Made by a program: the position numbers and the translations under genes | Source of the DNA: Phytoseiulus persimilis | Taxonomy: Eukaryota; Arthropoda; Arachnida; Mesostigmata; Phytoseiidae | Length of the DNA: 64,000 bases | Direction: 5' to 3' | Assembly: GCA_037576195.1 (NCBI GenBank) | Contig: CM075102.1 | Location: 49,224,745-49,288,744, forward strand | The notes under the pieces: generated by a model | Seen by the model: only the letters and a program-made list of their open reading frames with translations | The model's database searches: none | What the model was told of the DNA's origin: nothing | Shown: in pieces, positions 38,807-53,200 of the stretch | How the letters are laid out: every line of letters starts with the position of its first letter | Position numbering within the stretch: position 1 is the first letter of the stretch

Positions 38807-41800
38807 CCGGGATACTTGGGCTCAGCCCGCGATTCCCTGGCGTACGTCGCAGCGGAGCACAGCGAACAACACGAGCAACGGCTGCAGTTCAGCCACGACC
38901 AGTTCGGGAGGGCTGTACAGGAATTTGCCGAAAGGCGCCCCCGCAAATTTTCCGCAAAGTAAAAAGGTTGGTGACTAAGGACATCTTGCTCAGTGAACTT
39001 GTCAAACCACGAGCCTTGCTTGAGTTGGGGGACGCCGCCACGATTGAGAAAAGATGGCAAGCTCAACTCGATAGAGGCTGCAGTTTCGCACTACACTGCT
39101 CCTTCCAGGACCCCTCTGAACCTTTGGGGAAGAGGGTATGGGATCACGAGGAGAAACAGGCAGAACCCGTCATCGCTCGTCGGAACAAATTGGTCGAGCG
39201 TTCCAGAGAGTATCTGCCCTGCTATGTCAAGCCTCGGCGCAGCGTCATCGAAACCGATGAGGAGCTTGAGGTCCGTTCAGACGCGATCAACAGGAGACAG
39301 GTTAGTTCCATTACGTAGCCAGAATCTCGTTCGTCATAGTGATATCGTTCCCCAGTAGTCATCTCGCTCGGAGTCTGATTCGCTCATATAAACTCGATGC
39401 GGATGTTTGTCCCCCAGGTGTGGGTCCGACCCATTGGTTCTCCATCGTTGACTCTGAGGGAAGCGCTAGAAAAGGCTGAATTGGTTCCTCTGCCAAGACT
39501 CAGGAAGGCGTATCCCATACTGGTCCTGACCCGCGATGATCAGCGAAAACGGTATTCTGAGACCATTGGAGATATTATCGCATTCATACTATGGCGGGAA
39601 CTTTCAAGCCTCCCTGTGGCGCTCCAATCACACTCCGACATGTTGTATAAGAGCCGGAGCTCAGCCAGGCCACAATGAAAATCAGTGCGATCAATCAGCG
39701 TGATCTGATGTAGATTCCCCACAAATAGAATGAGGGTAACCGAATCTGAGCTCAAGACTCGCGACTCCTTGCGAGAACTCATCGTATTCTTCTCATCAAC
39801 AGGGGACTGATTATAAGTGAAGACGGAAATTCCGTGGAGTATCTGGACGTTGACACTGGTCGAGTCGAGGAAGCCAGTGCGGAGCTGGTGTTTAAGCCGG
39901 ACGCTACCCTGCTATCGATTCCAAATGCCGCGATACGGTGAGATATGTTCAGTTTCCTTGTCGTTTCAATACATCGAAACGATACCGAGAGCCTTCCAGG
40001 GAGAACACCTCTCCGTTTATACATATAACTCATTTATTTAAACAGCTTGATCGTGCGCTTGGTTCTCCTTCTTCTTGCCACTGGCTCGAACCTGGTTGAA
40101 CGTCTCAGGATTGGCGGGAACGAGGTTGAACTCCTTGGCGAATTTACCGAGATCTCGCTGCATGGCGAACGCATCTTCGCCGTCGGCGTAGTATTTGGCT
40201 TCTGTGTCGCAGATCGCGAACCCTATGGATGGTAAAAGATTAGTCTTGCGATTCCGTCGAGCCATTCCGTCGGATCCATCCCGAAACAAAAACCATGACG
40301 GGCTCAGTTTTTCGTTCTCCTGGAATCTCACCTAGAGTATTCTGGTAGAGGTTCAGGGCGGCGCGGTTACTCCTACGGACGTGGAGAGATACGTATCTCG
40401 CGTTGAAACACTCCACCATTGCACGACTACTCTGATCCATGAGTTTTTTCGCCAAGCCACACCGCCTTCAGATAGACATTCGCGTTAGAAAAAGATCGCC
40501 GCGACACAAAGGAGCGTTCACACTGATGCTCAGTGTGACGTATCATTGAATCCGCTTGCTCAAGCGCTTCATCAAGTCACGGAGAGTTGGATAATCAAAC
40601 CATTTTCACCTATGTGATCTCTTCACTGCGAGCGAAGTTATATGGCCATGGGGTTCAGCATCATCACGATCATTTTCTTCCTCCATCTTCGCGAGCACGT
40701 AACCGACAATATCGCCTCTCTCGTCCTCGGCGACGTAACTTAATTGTGGCCAGCTGAGCCCATGGTAGAAGTAGTACTTCATTTGATAGTTTTCGGGCAA
40801 GCAGAGCAGGTTACAATGCTGCATGTTCATCAGATCCTCTGTTGTAGCGCACCGAATACTCGCCATATCGTCAGAGTCGAAGCCTGCCACTGTCCGGGGA
40901 AAAATACGGTTCGGCGGGCAGACCTACTGCGAGAACGTTTGGGTTGTCCGTAGGCAGACAGAACGAGCTCACAATTCCCACCTCGAAATGTTTGAGCTCG
41001 TTATTAGGAACTCTGTTCGATGCGGCAAAGAAGTGTAAGCACAAGAAACGGAGAGTCGACTGGATACGCCACTGATTCCGCGAGTGTCTGGGATTCGGGT
41101 CGGCTGCGAAGTTATGAATCGTAGCGCGCGACGCCTTCCGTGCAATTTCCATGATACTGAACGGGAATTCTGTGACATTGCTGCGCTGAGCGGAACGACG
41201 CGGTGCTCACACGTCGGGTTTCTCCTGTGTTTTCATGTCGAAATACCCAAAATCACATTCATGCCTTCTTCTACAGGTGTCGACTTGACACGAAAGATGA
41301 AGAATTGGATTCTAAGCTTCAAAGCCATAAGGCGAATTTGTCTCAGTGGACGAGAACGAGAGTCCATGTCATGAGATGGGGCTGCATACCAACTGTTTAT
41401 TTGAGCATCATCGAGCCGAACTTCGGTGAGTTTCCTGATGATTCCTGTTATTCTTCGTGGCAATGTCTTCAGTTCCGCCGGAACAGTCCTTGAGAGATGA
41501 TGGGAGCGTTCAGGTCCATTCGCGTATTTGCTTACTCATGTCCCGAACTGTAGATCTGAAGCCTGTGGTCGAACGACAACGGAGCGAGCCGGAGCGGAAG
41601 ATACAAAAGCTATATCGAACACTTCCGGGAATAGTGATACCTCCACCGTTCACCATCTTGAGGAACTGTTCCGTCTTACACGTGGAGGAAGATAATGCCT
41701 TCATAGTCCAGAACGATGCACCGTTCGAGACCGATCCGTCTGAGTCTACGGGAAACAACCAGTCTAGCCCTTCATTAAGGGAGCAAGAACAGCTTTATCT

Positions 41801-42361
41801 TGAGGGAGACATTGTTCGTGCTCAATATAATGAGCTAGAAATGAGGGTGATGATACGAGAAGTGACCGGTTCGGCTGTCGTAGTTCGCTCCGTCGACAGC
41901 GGCGCCACATACGAGGTCGGGGATTTCCGTGAACTGAAGCCACTGCTCAAGAGGTGAGTCTAGGGTTGTATTCGAACCCGATTTGAATTCTGATTCAACC
42001 GAGCAATGAGGAGAACTTTCCGTCTCCATTGTGATCTGCAGTTTATTCTGAGCATTGCGTTCCTCGATGAAAAATTTTGTCGTCTCAATCCACCACCAAT
42101 GCTTCCAGGGAGCCCTCGAGGGCCATGCGAGTGACACTTCCCAGGGAATACCTTAAATTGAGTCGGGAAGAATTGCCCGTCCTCCTCAAGACCGGAGTGT
42201 TCGACGTGTTCTTCGAGAGCAGCGAGAGTACTCCAAGAGTCCGCCTCTTCACTCAACGAGGGCAGGAGATACACGTTTGCCTTGCAAAGAAAACCGATCC
42301 CGTGATTCGCGCAGACGACAGTGAAGATGAAAGAAGTTCAACCAGGTCTTGCAGAGGCTGA
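38807..42361 (+). CDS. Tandem Tudor-domain protein (5' end incomplete)
   Basis: Seven exons join in consistent phase: 38807-38966, 39109-39300, 39418-39551, 39803-39937, 41277-41425, 41473-41953 and 42109-42361 (stop TGA). Most donors are gtgag or gttag type, and acceptors are pyrimidine-rich. The first exon encodes a Ser/Thr/Asn-rich, probably disordered segment. Exons 3-5 give one extended Tudor unit with the barrel signature ([10 protein letters not shown], then [19 protein letters not shown], then [11 protein letters not shown]). Exons 6-7 give a second ([34 protein letters not shown]) followed by the second half of the extended fold. The family binds symmetrically dimethylated arginine, commonly on Piwi-clade proteins in germ granules. 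Here the D-Y-G-N aromatic motif is replaced by DTGR and DSGA, so ligand binding is doubtful. The exact ortholog is not identified. The 38966 donor (gttggt) is weak, and exons upstream are missing. Confidence 0.78.
40033..40038 (-). promoter_or_regulatory. Poly(A) signal AATAAA at the NAA10 stop codon
   Basis: The minus strand reads TAAATAAATG at the end of NAA10. The AATAAA hexamer begins on the last base of the stop codon. If used, the 3' untranslated region would be only the few tens of bases to the cleavage site. No other canonical hexamer was noted close by. Confidence 0.55.
40038..40866 (-). CDS. NAA10: N-alpha-acetyltransferase 10, NatA catalytic subunit
   Basis: Three coding exons on the minus strand, 40610-40866, 40332-40465 and 40038-40222, join in phase to 191 residues. 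Introns are 144 and 109 bp with GTGAAA and GTGAGA donors. The product is the catalytic subunit of the ribosome-associated NatA complex. With NAA15 it acetylates the N-termini of nascent proteins after Met removal. The GNAT fold is nearly invariant with animal NAA10: [20 protein letters not shown] (11-30), [12 protein letters not shown] (74-85), the acetyl-CoA loop RRCGLA (86-91; usually RRLGLA), [19 protein letters not shown] (108-126) and [10 protein letters not shown]. Met at 40866 is chosen because it aligns with the family start; an upstream in-frame candidate at 40890 would add eight residues. The C-terminal tail after the GNAT domain is short and charged, about 40 residues shorter than in vertebrates. 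The whole gene lies within an intron of the Tudor gene on the opposite strand. Confidence 0.97.
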
Positions 42362-42445
42362 TGAAGCGGCCGGCAGCTGACTGGGAATGATAACTTGTGA
42401 TTGCATCCAGATCAGCTGAAGTGTTCGGCGGCTGCTTTCCTAAAT

Positions 42446-42451
42446 TTTAAT
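42446..42451 (-). promoter_or_regulatory. Possible poly(A) signal ATTAAA of the AMPK-alpha gene
   Basis: On the minus strand an ATTAAA hexamer lies about 225 bases past the AMPK-alpha stop. It is the nearest plausible signal that I can see. Its use would carry the AMPK-alpha transcript across the 3' untranslated region of the convergent Tudor gene. Confidence 0.35.
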
Positions 42452-42555
42452 CGTAGATCATGCTTTCAGTGGAATTTCAAGTTTGAATTAAGAGTACGCA
42501 TCCATAAATGATATCGAGCACTGACAGGTTAGCATTGTTATGGCTCGTGTCCGAG

Positions 42556-42561
42556 AATAAA
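42556..42561 (+). promoter_or_regulatory. Poly(A) signal AATAAA of the Tudor gene
   Basis: A canonical AATAAA hexamer 195 bases after the Tudor gene stop codon and about 115 bases short of the convergent AMPK-alpha stop. It fits as the Tudor gene cleavage signal. Confidence 0.6.
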
Positions 42562-42674
42562 GCTCGTCGAAGTGATGGAGGTTAACTGATCTGCCAGGAT
42601 CTCATTTTTTCTCGCTTTCGTTGCCACTGAACTCACAAAGCCGGGCTCAAAACCGTCGGGTCACCAAGCATGAT

Positions 42675-47220
<4,546 letters not shown>

Positions 47221-50200
47221 TCAAAAGATCGTTGTCAAGTACCAACCTTTCGGAGTCGATGCGGCTGGCACTGGTTCGTAGAAATGACCAAAACTATGTC
47301 CAGTCGCGCTTCCTGGAAAACCAGCGAGTTGGATTTTAGGAGTGGTATATTGGGAGTTGATTTCATTCGTTTCCCCCTCCGATAATACTCTCGAAGGGCT
47401 CAGATGGGATGCTCCGATCCACAAACCTGCTAGTTTGTCTCCGTCACCGATGAGATAATTGCTCGGATGATTGAAGGCCTTGAGCGTGATGTTAAGCACG
47501 GCGCTGTGACCTGCGAAAACGAAAAATCATGGATGAAGGGTATTCGGAACGCGAGGGTTCGACTTCGTATATGAAACACAGGCGTTCCACGTTGGTCTGA
47601 TCAATCGACATGGGGAGTGGAGTTCTAAGCCGTGGATGGAGGGCTTCGGCAGAGATATTTCCGTTTCTTCGCGGTCGCTCACCCTCGACAATCGTGAACG
47701 GTGTCTCTGTCGTTTGGAATCCTTCGGCAGACACGAGCAAAGTGTACGCTCCCGGAAGTAGAATGCGCCAGAATTCTCCTGTGAATTGACGCTTTCGGGG
47801 TGAGTCGGTGGGAAAATGAATTGCGCTCGCCTCATATAATATCAAGCTACTCGTGACGCTGGGAGACGAACGAATGGATGGATGGACCTTTGGGCCTTTT
47901 ACTCGCTTCCGACTTCAAATCGATATAGAATTGGCTTCCCAAATGCGAGCGGAAGATTTCGAAAAATTTTCTATAGACGAATGCTCGCCCCAAGACGGAG
48001 CGCGTGTTATGGCATAAACATTGGCGAATAATGCGGGGTGCTTCGAATTCGAAGGAATCAGAGTCCTTCCACAATTTGATTTGGCACGCTTCTTCTCCTG
48101 GGACGCATGTGTTGTGTGGCATGAAATGGATCGAGCTTCCAAGAAGTTCCCCTCAAGGATGATCGGGGGATCCGAAGGGTCTCTTACCTCTCGGGGAAGT
48201 ATGGAAAGCGACTTGTTGCCGCTCTTTGATCACGAGTCGCGCGCCTCCGATAGGACCTCCTTGATCATCTGATATAATGCCTGGAAGAGGAATTCGGATA
48301 TCAAGCCTGTCGTCGAGCTGTTTTCGTATTCCTCGAGTCGTGGGGGAGCCGCCCAAGAGCATGTGAAGGGCCGAGTGGGTAACACCGTCTGCAGCGTCAT
48401 TGCGAAGCCACATCAGGGCTGGGAGCGTTGAACCCGAATCCAATCCCTTCTGCTCACGCTCCAACTTCGAGGGTGGTCGGATCGGCTCCTACTGATCGTG
48501 TATCGTAGTATTTCAATAAAATTGGGCGAACATTTTCAAGTGGAGCACCGATGGAAACGGCAGAACCGGGAGCTGTTTGGCGACGCACATCAGTGCCCGA
48601 TATCAGTTCTGAGCCACGGATAACGGGCCCATCTTCAATAATTTATCGCTGGCATCACCGTCAGCACCGGAAACTCCTGCTGGACAAGGTGGGAATGTCT
48701 TGCACGAGTTCAATGGAGCAAAAACAAGGGGAAGCGTCGAAACTAGAAACGATGTCCGCATGCACAGCTCGAGATTCCGTCGCCATGTGCCCATCACTAT
48801 TTACGGGGATGCGCGAGATGACTACAATGCGAGTGTCTCACACATCCTCCTCCACGTATGGATGCTCTTCCAGGATGGTCTTCCTTGAACGGCCGGAGTT
48901 CGGGAAATGTCATATCTTGTGACGCGAACCCGACGTTTTTGTGGAGTAATCGGATCTGGCGGGGCACGCTCCCGCTGTGATCAACGAACACCATGCAGGA
49001 ACGTGGAAGTAAAATCGATCAAGAGTCGATTAGTTGCGTAACCGCTTAAGCAAGTGGAGTGTCCGTAGATATTCGACCGGAGTGGCGCTATTGGGTTTCT
49101 GGGGCAGTGACCTTGGCTGGAAATTATTGTCGCTGTCACCGGCGCAGGATTTATCGGGTGGCCAGGTAGCCAACCAGACTGCTCGGAACGGTCCAATACG
49201 ATTGGCTTCACGGACGCCAGCTTTATAGCAGACAAATTGATAATCATTCTCTCCCGGTCGTCGATGTTTCTTCGGCGCAAATGGGGACGAATCCAGCTCG
49301 AGAAGGCTTCCACTCCACGATTCTATTGCATCTTGACTTCAACGTGGAGGAGCGGCTCACTTTGGAGTCTCCCGGAAGACAAGCGGACGCTTCTTTCTCG
49401 CGTCGGAAAGCGCGCAGCGAGCGAGAAAATGCGACGAGTCGGAAGACTCCGCGGGGAGCCGCGTACTCGACGACTGATCGCACCCCTGGGCGGCGCCGGG
49501 ACCGTTTCGAAGAATAGAAGAGGAGAGTCCGCATCCTACGGTGGACCTCTCAGGGACCACGTTCGCACTACATGAGTCTCCAAATGACGGAGCGATCTGG
49601 TATCCCCACCTTTAACTCCTCGATGTGTTTCTTCCATCAGACGGATCATGGGACGAATGTTCTCTGCCCAGAATTGACGAAGAGTGTGTTCGGGAGGATG
49701 CTTGCAGCAGGAGATCTCCAATGTGATTTCGAGAGAGCCCCCCTGCACGTAGCTGAAAGCGATGACTCGGCATTAGTGGAGACTTTCGAATCACCCGCCG
49801 TGACATGTCGGACGAATCCGAATTGCCTGAGCTCGATCAAGAAAAACTCACCTGTAATCAGCCATACTGCCGGCGAACGGATACCAATTCGCTCCGTTTA
49901 CGATTCCTTCCTTGAAAGTCCGGCCATCACGTTCGCACCCGACGCCTTTTAACACAGAAGGGATTGTAATTATTACCTCCCCATTGAATAGTTACCTACT
50001 TTGACAGTTTATTGTTTCGATCGATCGAGCTTTAATCCTTTACGGCTTCATGTGCGCGTTGCGTCCTGGAATTCCATTCCCTACTCGGTGTAACTGCCCC
50101 ACTAGCTCCGGTGGGTCACCGCTACCCTTTTCACGACATGATGCCTATGTTTGTGAGGCGTTCTGTTTGATAGTTCGTCACGTTCCCCCGAATCCGCAGC

Positions 50201-53200
50201 GCCGTCTACTTGCTCTCCCATGTCTATCGAATTCGGTCGCGCTCTTCGGTCAGAGAAGCGGTGAAAACTTCGAAACTTCATTCGTTATAAGTACCTTGAT
50301 GCATCACTGGATGGTTTTGTGAGTAGGTGCGTGCCAAGTGTTTGAAGACATCGTCGTCCGGCGCGTTGTTGGAAGAGTACTCTGCAAACGAAGTTCATCG
50401 CTTAAGCTGGAATTCACTCCGAGCATACACGGAAATTTTGTTGAGGTTGAGATTGAGTTCCGCGTCGCATTGACTCGGCAGAAAACGCCGTTTCCGAGAA
50501 CGATCGACTTCCATAGGGATGCAGACCCCCGTGGACACCGTCCAGATGGAGAAAGTCCAAACGACTCTTCGTTCGGAATCGTTCCCAACAACTTTCGATC
50601 ACTCTTCCAGAGCGATTGTATAATGGCAACCGATTCTGCCAAAGTTTCTTCCACCAAAAACAAAAATTACAGAAATGCGTGCCGAACACGGGTGGCGTTC
50701 TTCAGCGGCGGTGGGCGTGCTGGGAGAAAAATTTCACCGCTTAAATTGATACGCATCCCCTGCCGGAACGACTTTTAACAACAGGCGCAGGGCACGCTCG
50801 GTCGAGGCAATGTCGGCCCATGCTTGAGCGCTCCCCGCTGCTGCTGTAGGGTTTTACGGGCGAGAGATCAGAAAGGTCACTTCAAAATTAGCGAAACATC
50901 ATAGAAAACCGATGGGAGAACTATTCAGACCGGATGACAGAACTCAAGCTCTGACACATATAGAAACCAGTATGTCTATTCCTACGGCTCGGCGTCGTTG
51001 CACTGGATAGCAATAATCAGAAATGGAGCATCAGGTGGTAGCGCACGGGAGCCGACGCTGCTGCCATGATAGTGCCAACAAATATAGGGATGGATCGAAC
51101 GCGTCTCGACAACAGGGATTCGGACGAACTCGAGCTCGGAGCATCAAGAGTAGAAACTGGAGAGAGGCGGTAAGACGGTTGCATGAATTCGATCAAGAAG
51201 CGGAGATATCCCAACTTTAACGAGGGGGTGGGGTGAGGGAAGAACTTTTAAACGAGGTCCGTTTCACCGGAATCCGTGGGATCATCACCTCTCTGCCGAT
51301 ATTTAGGTCTGTTTAGGAGTATCTCTCACGATTTGCCTCCCACTCGAAACGCAAAAATTCGAGCAAATTTTTGATGCTGTTACGGTGAATCGGTTTGCCT
51401 CCCCATTCGCTGCCGCAAAGAATTGGCAACAAGCGGCCGGAGAGATAATCACTTCATTGTTCCGTCCTTCCAACCCAGATCGTTGGAAAGAAGTAAAGGG
51501 GACCCGGCACCTGAGCCTAAGACCACTTTTCAGTGTTGCCCCTTCAGCTACTTTTCAACCACAACCACACCACCGCAACAACAACCGCCGAATTCACTCC
51601 TACACAAACCACCAATCTGAGAGCTGTTTTCATTACATTTCTGCGAAGGCTACGTGAAGCTGCTTTCTACTTTTCCGGATCCCTTTTCACTGCGGAAAGC
51701 TTGTTCACATGATTAATCGAGGCCTGATGACTAAAAACTCATGCCCTCCTCGCATCGAACGCTCGCGAGGCTTTCGCATTGGACAAGGCGCCGCAGCCGA
51801 AGCCTTCAGGGAGCCTTTCAACGCTGTTACGATTCTAATGTGAACAAGGTTCAACTGTGCTAAGGTTGCACTGCAGCTGGCCGCGATGGCGATTTCGGCT
51901 CGGGAAAGTTCACTGGACGGAATTCTCCCTCGTTCGATCGCGCGTACTACATTCTCCGCACTTTCCACGGCTCAGGTCTTGATTAGACGCGAACCACAGT
52001 CGTTAACGTCGCGGCAGCGAGCCTTCGAGCCGAAACGTTATTTTGATGGGAGGGCGGGTCCGTTCTGCGGAGAAACTTCATCGCAGTCAAAGGGAACGAG
52101 CTTCAGAAACTCTGCTCAAGAACTTGGTACTTGATTCTGATTGGAACAGTTTCCGGAGATCGGACGTCAACGATTTTAAGTCAACCTAATGACTCGAACG
52201 GTCGGATGCGTGAAGGATTGAACGAACGGACGAAGAACGGCGTGACCACTGTTAGGTACGACAGCGTGACAAAACTAACGGAGCGATGCGTCATCCGCTG
52301 GAATCATCAAGGAAATCGCAAAGTCATGGCGCGAGAAGTTTTGTTTCGACGGACTTTCTTCTCGGCCACGCGATCGTGCGCGTTCCGCTCTCCCGATCGG
52401 AACCAGCCGAACTCTCGAAGTCTGTAACTCGGAGATCTGATGGTAAGGCTCTGGGTTGACCGGGACTCGCTTCGGAATCCTCGTTATCCACCTGGAATGG
52501 CCAAGCTAAGCCAATGAACCGATTCCACCAAGCGCTCCGAAGTTTGTGTCTTCGGCAAGGATTATCCGTGCACTTCATGCTTCCTTTCCGGTATCACCCA
52601 GTAGGGTCATTCGGAGCTGTTGTTGCCACCGGTGTTCCTCAAGACGTTGCTACTGGTGCAACAGCTGCGCCCTTGTCGATCACTCCCGGGTGGGCCTGTG
52701 AACGATTCACCACTTCGCCACTAGCGTGATGACCTGCTATCGGCGGAGCGTGACACAAATGATAATATCTACATACGCGCACGGACACGCTCATTCACTG
52801 CCTAAGCAGCTGACTGACTGACAGGAGCACCGATGAATCAATGCAATGATTGACCGCGCTCACACGAAGTGATAGATCAGCCAGATCGGTTTTCTTCATC
52901 AAGACGAGGCGAAAGCTCGCCTTAATCCCGTGGTATTCGGAATCTGTGCCGATCGGCCGCCGCTTGAATTTTGGCGCCGCTATTCCAAAAACGGCGCGCG
53001 TCGTCTAAGTTACGAGCCGGAGGGGGCCGTAACGCCGTTTAATGATCGCTGGATGTATCTATAGTTAACCAGTTACAATGTTTGCATAGAGTCGTCGATA
53101 GATACGCAGTCGAAGCGCTCAGTTTTGTTGCCACACCTGTCCGCAGAGCGTGTAATGCGAGTCTGAACGGAAGAAGCATCTGATTTCTGATTTGCTGATC

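Noticed and set aside
48981-49313. Minus-strand frame inside the fourth carboxypeptidase intron, considered as an extra exon
   Set aside because: The exons on either side (49610 and 48280) already join in phase 1 within the transthyretin-like domain, leaving no gap for it.
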